Shown here: piece by piece, positions 52,869 to 60,706 of the stretch | How positions within the stretch are numbered: the first letter of the stretch is position 1 | Layout of the letters: each line of letters begins with the position of its first letter | DNA from: Novosphingobium rosa NBRC 15208 | GTDB taxonomy: Bacteria > Pseudomonadota > Alphaproteobacteria > Sphingomonadales > Sphingomonadaceae | NCBI RefSeq assembly: GCF_001598555.1 | Contig: NZ_BCZE01000009.1 | Span: 140,839-204,838, forward strand | Length of the DNA: 64,000 bases | Direction: 5' to 3' | Notes under the pieces: generated by a model | Told to the model about the DNA's origin: nothing | Seen by the model: only the letters and a program-made list of their open reading frames with translations | The model's database searches: none | Made by a program: the position numbers and the translations under genes

Positions 52869-53522
52869 ATGACGGCGACCCGAACACGCAAAAGCGGTAC
52901 TCAGGCGCGGGGGCGCGCACGCCGCCAGGCTTTGCTGGAAGCGGCGCGCTCCATGCTCGACGAGCGGATGCTCAATGAGATCGAGCTGTCCGACGTCGCG
53001 GCTCTGGCCGGGATTCCCAAGAGTTCCGCCTATCATTTCTACGGCGATATCCATCAGCTCTATGCCGAGCTGGCCACGCTTCAGGATGAAGAGCTGAACC
53101 AGTTGCTGACCCGGCCACTGGCGCCGCTGGAAAGTTGGGAAGCGATCGTCTCTGCGCTGATCGACCGCGCTGCCGCCTATTTCCTCGACAATGTTTCGGC
53201 GCAGCAGCTGATGTTCGGCGCGTTTTCGCCTCCTGATATCAAGCGGTCCAGCCGCAACGCGGATATCGCCCATGGCGGCGTGTTCGAGGCTCAGATCGAT
53301 CGGCAATTCGTGTTGCCCGCAATGCCCCGGCGCGACCGGATTTTCTTTCGTGCTGTCGAGGCCATCGATCTGATGTTCGGCCTCTCGCTGATCGAGGAGG
53401 GGCGCTTGACCGGCGACATGATCGCCGAGGCCAAGACGATCGCCTGCGCCTATCTGGGGGTCTATATCCCGCGCCTGCTGCCGCTCCGGCCCGAGGGCGA
53501 GGCGGTGACGACGACGCCCTGA
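52869..53522 (+). CDS. TetR-family transcriptional regulator
   Basis: 217 residues from ATG 52869; a GTG start at 52821 would add 16. The N-terminal helix-turn-helix is RRQALLEAARSMLDERMLNEIELSDVAALAGIPKSSAYHFYGDIHQLY. The ligand-binding half is unlike its neighbours and gives no clue to the effector. It closes the permease/phospho-lyase/kinase operon and lies just before the hydroxyquinol operon; both promoters carry an AATCGACT-N-TGG motif, so it may control both. Confidence 0.85.
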   Translation: MTATRTRKSGTQARGRARRQALLEAARSMLDERMLNEIELSDVAALAGIPKSSAYHFYGDIHQLYAELATLQDEELNQLLTRPLAPLESWEAIVSALIDRAAAYFLDNVSAQQLMFGAFSPPDIKRSSRNADIAHGGVFEAQIDRQFVLPAMPRRDRIFFRAVEAIDLMFGLSLIEEGRLTGDMIAEAKTIACAYLGVYIPRLLPLRPEGEAVTTTP

Positions 53523-53597
53523 AGCGCAGGGTGCCGCATCTGGGGGATCAAGAGGGGCAGGCGACCGCGTCGCGGGAACGCCGGTCGAGCGCGATGA

Positions 53598-53816
53598 GAC
53601 CGGCGGGAGCAGCAGGGTGGCGATCACATTGACCGCCACCGCCGGCATGGCGGGCGATGTCAGCCCGCCCCTTTCGGTCAGGCTGCCGAAGATCTCGGGG
53701 CCCAGCGCATAGGGGACGAGCGGTATCTCCATCCCGCTTTGCACCCTGCTCAGCCCGACCTTGACTGCCTTGCGCTCGGCAAAGCCATAGGCGCCGCCAT
53801 AGATCGGGAAGGCCAT
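53598..53816 (-). pseudogene. unrecognised gene remnant, divergent to the hydroxyquinol operon
   Basis: About 73 codons of protein-like sequence (start MAFPIYGGAYGFAERKAVKVG, then IPLVPYALGPEIFGSLTERG and VAVNVIATLLLPPV), after which the frame continues as antisense of the TetR gene. A good ribosome site (AAGGGAA) lies upstream, but it is spaced for a different ATG (53823) in another frame. This looks like the truncated 5' end of a gene I do not recognise. The rest of 53523-54104 holds only the operator at 53885. Confidence 0.3.
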
Positions 53817-53884
53817 GGTTCATGCAAGTTCCCTTCCCCTGAAATCCGGAATGGGCGGTCCATCAACAAAGTCTATGGGTGCCA

Positions 53885-53903
53885 AGTCTAAAATCGACTC
53901 TGG
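53885..53903. promoter_or_regulatory. candidate operator upstream of the hydroxyquinol operon
   Basis: AGTC-TAAAATC-GACT (53885-53899) is an inverted repeat with a 7-bp spacer. The overlapping AATCGACTCTGG (53892-53903) matches 11 of 12 bases of AATCGACTATGG in the amine operon promoter (49084-49095). A further AAGTCTATGG lies just upstream. Confidence 0.45.
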
Positions 53904-54104
53904 TTTGGTTTGATGTGATGGAGGGTGGATGCATGTCGCACGGCAACAAGCATAAGGATGGGAAGCCCGTCGACGTTCAATGCGCTTTTTTTCGCATTTT
54001 GCAGACCAGCTTTCCAATTCCGGTCTTCTCTCGCGGCAGTCGCAGGGCCTACCACGCAGGGGGCGCTCATGGGGGTGAGCATTCAAGGTTTTCCGAGGAT
54101 ATCC

Positions 54105-55019
54105 ATGGCACATCAGAACACGCCAACGTCCGGGTCGCATTCGGGCTATTTCGATGAACACCGATCCGCAGACGTGGTCAATGACCGCATGGCAGGAGCC
54201 GGAAACGAAAGGCTGCGCGACGTGATGGGGGCGCTGGTGCGCCATCTGCATGCCTTCGTGAAAGAGGTCGAGCCGACGCATGAGGAATGGTTGGCTGGCA
54301 TCGATTTCCTCACCCGCACGGGTCATATGTGCAGCGAGTGGCGGCAGGAATTCATTCTCCTGTCGGATGTATTGGGTGTCACCATGCTCGTCGATGCGAT
54401 CAATCATCGTCGCCCCTCAGGTGCCACACCCAACACCATTCTGGGCCCCTTCTATATTCCGGGCGCGCCGGAATATCCGAATGGCGCCACGATCAATCTC
54501 GATGGGAAGGGGGAGCCTGCCGTCATTCGCGGTCGCGTCACCGATGTTGATGGCAACCCTGTTTCCGGCGCCGTGCTTGAGGTCTGGCAGACCAGCAACG
54601 ATGGCTTTTATGACGTGCAGCAGCCCGACCTTCAGCCGCCTCACAATCATCGCGGGATCTTCCGCACCGATGCCAATGGGCACTATTGGTTCAGGACCGT
54701 CAAGCCGCGCTTTTATCCCATTCCCGATGACGGGCCGGTGGGGCAATTGCTGGGCGCGATCGGGCGCCATCCCAACCGCGCGGCGCATCTGCATGTCATC
54801 GTCACCGCACCGGGTTTCGAGCAGGTCATCACCCATATCTTCACCCCTGACTGCCCCTATCTGAACGAGGATACGGTGTTTGGCGTCAAGCAGGATCTGG
54901 TCGCCACCTTCCGCAGCGTGGAGGATCAGGATCTTGCCGCTGAGCTGGGCATGCAAGCGCCCTTCCTTCTGGTCGACTGGGACTTCTCTCTGGCGGCTTT
55001 GCAGGGAGAGGCTGCGTGA
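54105..55019 (+). CDS. hydroxyquinol 1,2-dioxygenase
   Basis: 304 residues from ATG 54105 (GAGGA five bases upstream); the frame is open 60 codons further, but that part is not conserved-looking. Intradiol dioxygenase with the catechol-dioxygenase N-domain. The iron ligands are Tyr in GPFYIPGAPEY, Tyr in NDGFYDVQQ, and His in RAAHLHVIVTAPGFE. Features such as WRQEFILLSDVLGVTMLVDAI and HRGIFRTDANGHYWF point to the hydroxyquinol branch, not CatA. It opens 1,2,4-trihydroxybenzene to maleylacetate. First gene of an operon that ends with maleylacetate reductase, which fits. Confidence 0.88.
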   Translation: MAHQNTPTSGSHSGYFDEHRSADVVNDRMAGAGNERLRDVMGALVRHLHAFVKEVEPTHEEWLAGIDFLTRTGHMCSEWRQEFILLSDVLGVTMLVDAINHRRPSGATPNTILGPFYIPGAPEYPNGATINLDGKGEPAVIRGRVTDVDGNPVSGAVLEVWQTSNDGFYDVQQPDLQPPHNHRGIFRTDANGHYWFRTVKPRFYPIPDDGPVGQLLGAIGRHPNRAAHLHVIVTAPGFEQVITHIFTPDCPYLNEDTVFGVKQDLVATFRSVEDQDLAAELGMQAPFLLVDWDFSLAALQGEAA

Positions 55020-55327
55020 TCCGGCACATCGTCATGTGGGACGTGCGTGGCGACACGCCGGAGGAGAAGGCTGGCGCAGCTGCCCATATCAAGGCCGGCT
55101 TCGAAGCCCTGACCGGCAGAATTCCCGGCCTGCTCACGCTGGAGATCGGCATCGGTCGCAGTCGTATCGACTATGCCTGCGACCTTGTGCTCCAGAGCGA
55201 ATTCGAGAGCTGGCAGGCCTTGGAAGCCTATGCAACGCATCCTGAGCATCTGCGCCTGCGCGATGCCGTCGCAGGTCTTCGCATTGCCCGGCATCAGGTC
55301 GATTACGCCGTCGAGACGGTGGATTGA
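55016..55327 (+). CDS. Dabb-domain (stress-responsive A/B barrel) protein
   Basis: 103 residues from a GTG that overlaps the dioxygenase stop (GTGA). The start MIRHIVMWDVRGDTPEEK, the middle IPGLLTLEIGIG and YACDLVLQSEFESWQALEAYATHPEHLRL are the classic ferredoxin-like Dabb pattern of small dimeric proteins. Its role between ring-cleavage and maleylacetate reduction is unknown; it could act as an isomerase, a hydrolase or a helper for an unstable intermediate. Confidence 0.85.
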   Translation: MIRHIVMWDVRGDTPEEKAGAAAHIKAGFEALTGRIPGLLTLEIGIGRSRIDYACDLVLQSEFESWQALEAYATHPEHLRLRDAVAGLRIARHQVDYAVETVD

Positions 55328-55335
55328 GCCGGACC

Positions 55336-56412
55336 ATGGAGGTTGATTTGACGCAATTTACCTATGCCGCCCATGCCGCCCGGGTGATCTTCGGTCGCGG
55401 ATGCCTGTCCTCGCTCCCGGCGGAGGTGGAGGCGTTGGGAGCGCGGCGTGCCATCGTGCTTTGCACCCCGATGCAGCGGGCTGAGGGCGAGCGGATTGTC
55501 GATTTGCTGGGACCGTTCGGCGCCGGGCTGCATGATGGAGCGCAGATGCATGTGCCCATCGAAAGCGCGCGTGAAGCGCGGGCGGTTGCAGCCCGGCTGG
55601 GAGCCGATTGCGCGGTGGCGATCGGTGGCGGCTCGACCATCGGTCTGGGCAAGGCCATCGCGCTGGAGTCGGCTTTGCCGATCATCGCCGTGCCCACCAC
55701 CTATGCCGGTTCGGAGATGACCCCGATCTATGGCATGACCGAAAATGGGCTGAAGACCACCGGCAAGGACAGCCGCGTTTTGCCCCGCACGGTGCTATAC
55801 GATCCCGATCTGGCGGACAGCCTGCCCTTGCCGCTGTCATTCGTCAGCGGGATGAATGCCATCGCTCATGCGGCGGAGGGGCTCTATGCCCGCGATGGCA
55901 ATCCGGTGATGAGCCTGATGGCCGAGGAGGGCATCAGGGCGATGGCGTCCGGCCTGAAGGGGCTGGCCGATCCGGCAGGCATGAAGAATGCGCGGACCCA
56001 ATGCCTTTATGGGGCATGGCTGTGCGGCACGGTGCTTGGCCATGTCGGCATGGCGCTGCACCATAAGCTTTGCCACACGCTGGGTGGCAGTTTCAATTTG
56101 CCGCATGCTGAAACCCATACGATCATCCTGCCTCACGCGCTGGCCTATAATGCCTGCGCGGCGCCTGATGCGCTGGCGCGGATCGGGCGGGCAATCGATA
56201 CGGAGGATGCGCCAAGGGGTCTTTACGATCTGGCTGGCGCCCTTGGCGCGCCGATGGCTCTGCGTGATCTGGGGATGAAGGAAGGCGATCTGGAGCGCGC
56301 CTGCCATATCGCCTTGTCAAACCCCTATTGGAACCCCCGCCCGCTGGAGGCCGAGGCGCTGCAGGCCTTGCTGCGCCGGGCATGGGAAGGCGCGCCTCCC
56401 GAGCGCGACTGA
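55336..56412 (+). CDS. maleylacetate reductase
   Basis: 358 residues from ATG 55336 (a TTG at 55324 is an alternative). Iron-type alcohol dehydrogenase superfamily: FTYAAHAARVIFGRGC, NAD-binding AIGGGSTIGLGKAIALE, AVPTTYAGSEMTPIYGMTE, and the metal/active-site His residues in GMALHHKLCHTLGG and LPHAETHTIILPHAL. It reduces maleylacetate to 3-oxoadipate with NAD(P)H, joining the hydroxyquinol branch to the same end point as the cat genes. It is tail to tail with the LysR gene, three bases apart. Confidence 0.92.
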   Translation: MEVDLTQFTYAAHAARVIFGRGCLSSLPAEVEALGARRAIVLCTPMQRAEGERIVDLLGPFGAGLHDGAQMHVPIESAREARAVAARLGADCAVAIGGGSTIGLGKAIALESALPIIAVPTTYAGSEMTPIYGMTENGLKTTGKDSRVLPRTVLYDPDLADSLPLPLSFVSGMNAIAHAAEGLYARDGNPVMSLMAEEGIRAMASGLKGLADPAGMKNARTQCLYGAWLCGTVLGHVGMALHHKLCHTLGGSFNLPHAETHTIILPHALAYNACAAPDALARIGRAIDTEDAPRGLYDLAGALGAPMALRDLGMKEGDLERACHIALSNPYWNPRPLEAEALQALLRRAWEGAPPERD

Positions 56413-56415
56413 ATC

Positions 56416-57294
56416 TCAAGGCTCCTCGCCAAAGGCTGCCTGCCCAATGGTGCGGAAGGTTTCGATCAACTGACGCTGATCGGACCGGCGCTGGCTCAGG
56501 ATGACGGGCGAGTTGGCCTCGGCCTCCAGAAAGGGCGTGTAGGCGATATCGCTGCGCAGGCTGTTGCGCAGCGATTCCGGCACGATCGCCACGCCCGCGC
56601 GCGCCGCCACCAGACCAAGCGCGGTCTGCACTTCGCGCACCTCGATCAGACGGCCGGGGCGGATTCCCTTGTCGGCCAGCAGCCCCAGCACCTGATCGGC
56701 GTAGGAAGGGCGAGGCACGCTCGGATAGACGATCAGCACCTTGCCGGAGAGATCGGCCAGCGTGGCCTTGCCCGCTTCGGCGCCCGGCTCCGCTGGCGTG
56801 GCCAGCACCAGCGGTTCCGCATAGAGCAGGGTGCGCTGGATATCCGCATCCTCGATCCGCAGACGGCCGAGCCCGGCATCGATCCGGCCTTCTTTCAGCG
56901 CCGCCACCTGCTCCACCGTGGTCAGCTCGACCAATTCGACATCGATATGGGGGCAGGCGTCGCGAAAGGCCCGGATCATGCGCGGCATCGCGCCCTGCAT
57001 GATCGAGCCGACCACGCCGATCGCGAAGCGTGGCGACGACATGTGATGCATGCTCTGCGCCAGCAGATCGACCTGCGCCAGGATCTGCCGCGCCTGATCG
57101 GCAAAGAGCCTGCCCGCATCGGTCAGCAGCACGGGGCGTGTGTTGCGTTGCAAAAGCTGCACGCCCATCTCGACCTCAAGATCGCGAATCTGGCGGCTGA
57201 GCGGGGGCTGCGAAACACCCAGCACGCGGGCCGCCCGCGTGAAGTTGCGTGTTTCGGCCACAGCCATGAAATATCGCAGGTGGCGCAGCTCCAT
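56416..57294 (-). CDS. second CatM/BenM-type LysR regulator
   Basis: 292 residues. The DNA-binding start MELRHLRYFMAVAETRNFTRAARVLGVSQPPLSRQIRDLEVEMG and the effector part IGVVGSIMQGAMPRMIRAFRD, VAALKEGRIDAGLGRLRIED, YPSVPRPSYADQVLGLL mark the same subgroup as the regulator at 27601-28542, but with clear divergence. It is divergent from the second catB, with an operator starting 2 bp before its ATG. It probably answers to muconate from the catechol branch of locus 2. Confidence 0.9.
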   Translation of the reverse strand: MELRHLRYFMAVAETRNFTRAARVLGVSQPPLSRQIRDLEVEMGVQLLQRNTRPVLLTDAGRLFADQARQILAQVDLLAQSMHHMSSPRFAIGVVGSIMQGAMPRMIRAFRDACPHIDVELVELTTVEQVAALKEGRIDAGLGRLRIEDADIQRTLLYAEPLVLATPAEPGAEAGKATLADLSGKVLIVYPSVPRPSYADQVLGLLADKGIRPGRLIEVREVQTALGLVAARAGVAIVPESLRNSLRSDIAYTPFLEAEANSPVILSQRRSDQRQLIETFRTIGQAAFGEEP

Positions 57295-57295
57295 A

Positions 57296-57331
57296 ATGCC
57301 TCAAAGGTATCAAAGAAGACCGACATAGTCT
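57296..57331. promoter_or_regulatory. CatM/BenM-type operator between the second LysR gene and catB
   Basis: 57296-57310 is ATGC-CTCAAAG-GTAT, one base from ATAC-N7-GTAT. 57317-57331 is AGAC-CGACATA-GTCT, a perfect palindrome; centres are 21 bp apart. The layout copies that of locus 1. Confidence 0.65.
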
Positions 57332-57382
57332 TTCCATCGCACAGGGCAAGCGCATATCCTGCCAGCGAAGAGGATATCAAAG

Positions 57383-58531
57383 ATGACGGAAATTCTGAGG
57401 ATCGAGACGATTCTCCTCGATCTTCCCACGATCCGGCCTCATGTGCTGGCCATGGCCACCATGCATCGCCAGACGGTGTGTCTGGTGCGTCTTCATTGCT
57501 CCGATGGTATCGAAGGGCTGGGGGAGGCGACCACCATTGGCGGTCTTGCCTACGGCCCGGAAAGCCCCGAAACCATCAAGACGGCCATCGATACTTATGT
57601 TGCGCCTTTGCTGGCCGGGATGGATGCCACCCGACCGGCCGCGGCCATGGCGCTGCTGGAACGTCATGTTGTCGGCAATCATTTCGCCAAATGCGCCATC
57701 GAAACGGCGCTGCTCGATGCGCAGGGCAAGCGGCTGGGCGTGCCGCTCAGCGAGTTGCTCGGCGGGCGTCGGGCGGAGAGCCTGCCCGTGCTCTGGACCC
57801 TGGCCAGCGGCGACACCGCGCGCGATATCGCCGAGGCCGAGGCGATGATCGATCAACGCCGCCATCACACCTTCAAGCTGAAGATCGGCAAGCGGGCGGT
57901 GGAGCGCGATGTCGCCCATGTCGGCGCGATCAAGGCGGCGCTGGGCGACAGGGCCAGCGTGCGCGTCGACGTCAATATGGCATGGGATGAGCCCATCGCG
58001 CGGCGCGGCATGGCGATGCTGGCCGATGTCGGCTGCGATCTGGTCGAGCAGCCGATCACCCGCCACAACCGTGAGGGCATGGCGCGGCTCGTCGCGCTGG
58101 GCCTGCTGCCGGTGATGGCCGATGAAGCGCTGACCGGGCCTGTCAGCGCCATGGACTACGCCCGCGCGGGCGCCGCCGATGTCTTTGCGGTGAAGATCGA
58201 GCAGTCGGGCGGGCTCAATGCCGCGCGCGCCGTGGCCGAAATCGGCGCGGCGGCTGGGGTGGGCCTCTATGGCGGCACGATGCTGGAAGGATCGATCGGC
58301 ACCATCGCCTCGGCCCATGCCTTTGCCACCTTCCCCTCGCTGGCCTGGGGCACCGAACTGTTCGGACCGCTGCTGCTCACGCAGGACATTCTTGCCGAGC
58401 CGCTGGCCTATGGCGATTTCGCCCTGCAGCTGCCGCAAGGGCCGGGGCTGGGCATTGCGCTCGACGAAGACCGCGTGGCGCATTTCCGCCGCGACCGCAC
58501 CTCCACCATCCACGCCTTGCAGGGAGCCTGA
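57383..58531 (+). CDS. catB: muconate cycloisomerase, second copy
   Basis: 382 residues. Same landmarks as the first copy: DLPTIRPHVLAMATMHRQ, the K-X-K of FKLKIGKRA, VRVDVNMAWDE, LVEQPI and PVMADEAL. It makes muconolactone from cis,cis-muconate. First gene of catB-catC-catA-pcaD in locus 2, which also contains the iac genes that deliver catechol from indole-3-acetate. The two copies differ throughout, so they are not a recent duplication. Confidence 0.95.
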   Translation: MTEILRIETILLDLPTIRPHVLAMATMHRQTVCLVRLHCSDGIEGLGEATTIGGLAYGPESPETIKTAIDTYVAPLLAGMDATRPAAAMALLERHVVGNHFAKCAIETALLDAQGKRLGVPLSELLGGRRAESLPVLWTLASGDTARDIAEAEAMIDQRRHHTFKLKIGKRAVERDVAHVGAIKAALGDRASVRVDVNMAWDEPIARRGMAMLADVGCDLVEQPITRHNREGMARLVALGLLPVMADEALTGPVSAMDYARAGAADVFAVKIEQSGGLNAARAVAEIGAAAGVGLYGGTMLEGSIGTIASAHAFATFPSLAWGTELFGPLLLTQDILAEPLAYGDFALQLPQGPGLGIALDEDRVAHFRRDRTSTIHALQGA

Positions 58532-58535
58532 CCTC

Positions 58536-58826
58536 ATGTTGTTCCAGATCGAAATGTCCGTCCAGTTTCCTGTCGGCTTCGATATGGCCGAGGCCGACCG
58601 GATCAAGGCCACCGAAAAGGCCTATTCGCACAGCCTGCAGCAGAGCGGCGAATGGCGCCATATCTGGCGCAAGGCGGGGCTCTACGCCAACACCAGCATT
58701 TTCGATGTGGCGAGCAATGAGCGCCTGCACGAAATCCTGATGGGCCTGCCGCTCTATCCTTTCATGACGCTGAGCGTGACGCCCTTGTGCCGCCATCCTT
58801 CCTCGATCCGCGACGATGACAGCTGA
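58536..58826 (+). CDS. catC: muconolactone delta-isomerase, second copy
   Basis: 96 residues from ATG 58536, four bases after the catB stop. MLFQIEMSVQFPVGF, KAYSHSLQQSGEWRHIWRKA and LPLYPFMTLSVTPLCRHPSS match the CatC family. Function as for the copy at 29813-30103. Confidence 0.95.
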   Translation: MLFQIEMSVQFPVGFDMAEADRIKATEKAYSHSLQQSGEWRHIWRKAGLYANTSIFDVASNERLHEILMGLPLYPFMTLSVTPLCRHPSSIRDDDS

Positions 58827-58865
58827 AAGCCCGCGCGCTTCGACAAAGACAATGGGAGAGAACAG

Positions 58866-59771
58866 ATGACCGAAGATTTCGTCAACACCCCCGCCATTCA
58901 GGTCCTGCTGGACAAGGCCACAGGGCAGGACAGCGCCGAGGGCAATCCGCGCCTGAAAGCCATCCTGCGCGATCTGCTGGAGGCCACGATGCGCGTCATC
59001 GTGCGCCACGACATTTCCGAGAACGAGTTCTGGGCCGCCGCCAGCTACATCGCCGGGATCGGTCATGAGGCGGGCCTTGTCGCGCCGGGCGTGGGGCTGG
59101 AGCATTTCCTCGACCTCTATATGGACGCCAAGGATGCCGAAGCCGGTCGCGAGGGCGGCACGCCGCGCACCATCGAGGGGCCGCTCTATGTGGCGGGCGC
59201 GCCGCTGGTCGATGGCACGGGCGAGGTCGATCTGACCAGCGATCCGGATGACACGGGCACGCTCTACATGCATGGCGCCATTCGTGGCCCCGGCGGGGAA
59301 GCCGTGCCGAACGCCATCGTCCATGTCTGGCATGCCAATTCGCAGGGCTGGTACTCGCATTTCGACCCGACCCGCGAGCAGACGCCCTTCAACAACCGCC
59401 GCCGCATCCAGCTTGGTGACGAGGGCCGCTATGCCTTCCGTTCGAAGATGCCCAATGGCTATTCGGTGCCGCCGGGCGGCAGCGCCGATGTGCTGATGCA
59501 GGCGCTGGGCCGCCATGGCAACCGCCCGGCTCATGTCCATTTCTTCGTCGAGGCGCCGGGCTATCGCACGCTGACCACGCAGATCAACTTCGGCGACGAT
59601 CCCTTTGCCGCCGACGATTTCGCCTTTGGCACCCGCGAAGGCCTGCTGCCCGTGCCCAACCGCCAGGGTGACAGCGCCCATATCGCCTTCGATTTCGTGC
59701 TGCAGCGCGCGGAAGAGAAGGAGGATGAGGGCTTCTCCACCCGCCAGCGCTTTGCCGCCGAACCGGCCTGA
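58866..59771 (+). CDS. catA: catechol 1,2-dioxygenase, second copy
   Basis: 301 residues with a GGGAGA ribosome site. Iron ligands as in copy 1: [18 protein letters not shown] and [14 protein letters not shown]. The C-terminal half is nearly identical in places to copy 1 (for example around YSVPPGG and [16 protein letters not shown]), while the N-terminal dimerisation part differs more. A strong hairpin follows it before pcaD. Confidence 0.95.
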   Translation: MTEDFVNTPAIQVLLDKATGQDSAEGNPRLKAILRDLLEATMRVIVRHDISENEFWAAASYIAGIGHEAGLVAPGVGLEHFLDLYMDAKDAEAGREGGTPRTIEGPLYVAGAPLVDGTGEVDLTSDPDDTGTLYMHGAIRGPGGEAVPNAIVHVWHANSQGWYSHFDPTREQTPFNNRRRIQLGDEGRYAFRSKMPNGYSVPPGGSADVLMQALGRHGNRPAHVHFFVEAPGYRTLTTQINFGDDPFAADDFAFGTREGLLPVPNRQGDSAHIAFDFVLQRAEEKEDEGFSTRQRFAAEPA

Positions 59772-59788
59772 GCCTCTTCCCTCCTTCC

Positions 59789-59824
59789 GCCGCCCGCCCG
59801 AGCCATCGCTCTCGGGCGGGCGGC
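59789..59824 (+). terminator. 14-bp GC hairpin between catA and pcaD of locus 2
   Basis: GCCGCCCGCCCGAG and CTCGGGCGGGCGGC pair perfectly over an 8-base loop. There is no T-run. It may reduce read-through from catBCA into pcaD and the regulator, or stabilise the catBCA message. Confidence 0.55.
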
Positions 59825-59846
59825 CCCGCATCCGAAAGACAAGCCC

Positions 59847-60629
59847 ATGGACTTCATCACCACCCTTGACGGTTGCCGCATCGCCTATCGTTGGGACGGG
59901 CCACAGGATGCGCCGGTGCTGTTGCTGTCCAACTCGCTGGGTACCGATCACGCGATGTGGGAACCCCAGATTTCCGGGCTGGCCGTAAGGTTCCGGGTGC
60001 TGCGCTACGATCAGCGCGGCCATGGGCGTTCCGATGCTCCGGCTGGCGCCTATTCGATGGATCGGTTGGGGCACGATGCGCTCGATCTCCTCGACGCGCT
60101 TGGCATCGCGAAAGCCGATTTCTGTGGCCTGTCGCTGGGCGGCATGGTCGGGCAATGGCTGGCGGTGCATGCGCCAGAGCGGATCGGGAAGCTTATTCTG
60201 GCGAACACCTCGGCCTATATGGGGCTGCCCGCCAATTGGCAGAGCCGCATCGACAGCGTGCGCGAGCAAGGCATGGCGCCTCTGGCGCAAGCTTCGATCG
60301 CCCGCTGGTTTACGCCCGGCTTCGCCGATCGCATGCCCGATGCCATGGCCCCCATCCATGCCATGCTGCTGGCGACCGACCCTGTCGGCTATGCCGGATG
60401 CTGCGGCGCGATCCGCGATATGGACCAGCGCCCGACCAGCTTTCTCAACACCTTGCCCACGCTGGTGATTGCGGGCGCGCAAGACCCCGCTACGCCGGTC
60501 GCCGCGAGCGAATTTCTGGCCGAAAGGGCGCGCCATGGCCGGATCGAGATACTGGCCGATGCCGCGCATCTGTCGAATGTCGAGCAGCCCGAAGCTTTCC
60601 TGAAAAGCATGCTTGCGTTCCTCGCCTGA
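59847..60629 (+). CDS. pcaD: 3-oxoadipate enol-lactonase, second copy
   Basis: 260 residues. SNSLGTDHAMWEPQI, the nucleophile elbow CGLSLGGMVGQWLAVHAP, the acid Asp in GAQDPATP and His in DAAHLSNVEQPE give a complete hydrolase triad. It hydrolyses the enol-lactone to 3-oxoadipate. In locus 1 the corresponding gene is separated from catA by benABCD. Confidence 0.93.
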   Translation: MDFITTLDGCRIAYRWDGPQDAPVLLLSNSLGTDHAMWEPQISGLAVRFRVLRYDQRGHGRSDAPAGAYSMDRLGHDALDLLDALGIAKADFCGLSLGGMVGQWLAVHAPERIGKLILANTSAYMGLPANWQSRIDSVREQGMAPLAQASIARWFTPGFADRMPDAMAPIHAMLLATDPVGYAGCCGAIRDMDQRPTSFLNTLPTLVIAGAQDPATPVAASEFLAERARHGRIEILADAAHLSNVEQPEAFLKSMLAFLA

Positions 60630-60706
60630 CGCAAGGCGCTTGCTGCGGCCCCGGTTCGCACCGTAAGGCCGGTGGCGCGATGATGCCGCCAGCAAGGAAT
60701 GCAAGG

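Noticed and set aside
58377..60704. 775-codon minus-strand frame opposite catC, catA and pcaD of locus 2
   Set aside because: The opposite strand encodes three recognised enzymes; this frame is an artefact of high GC.
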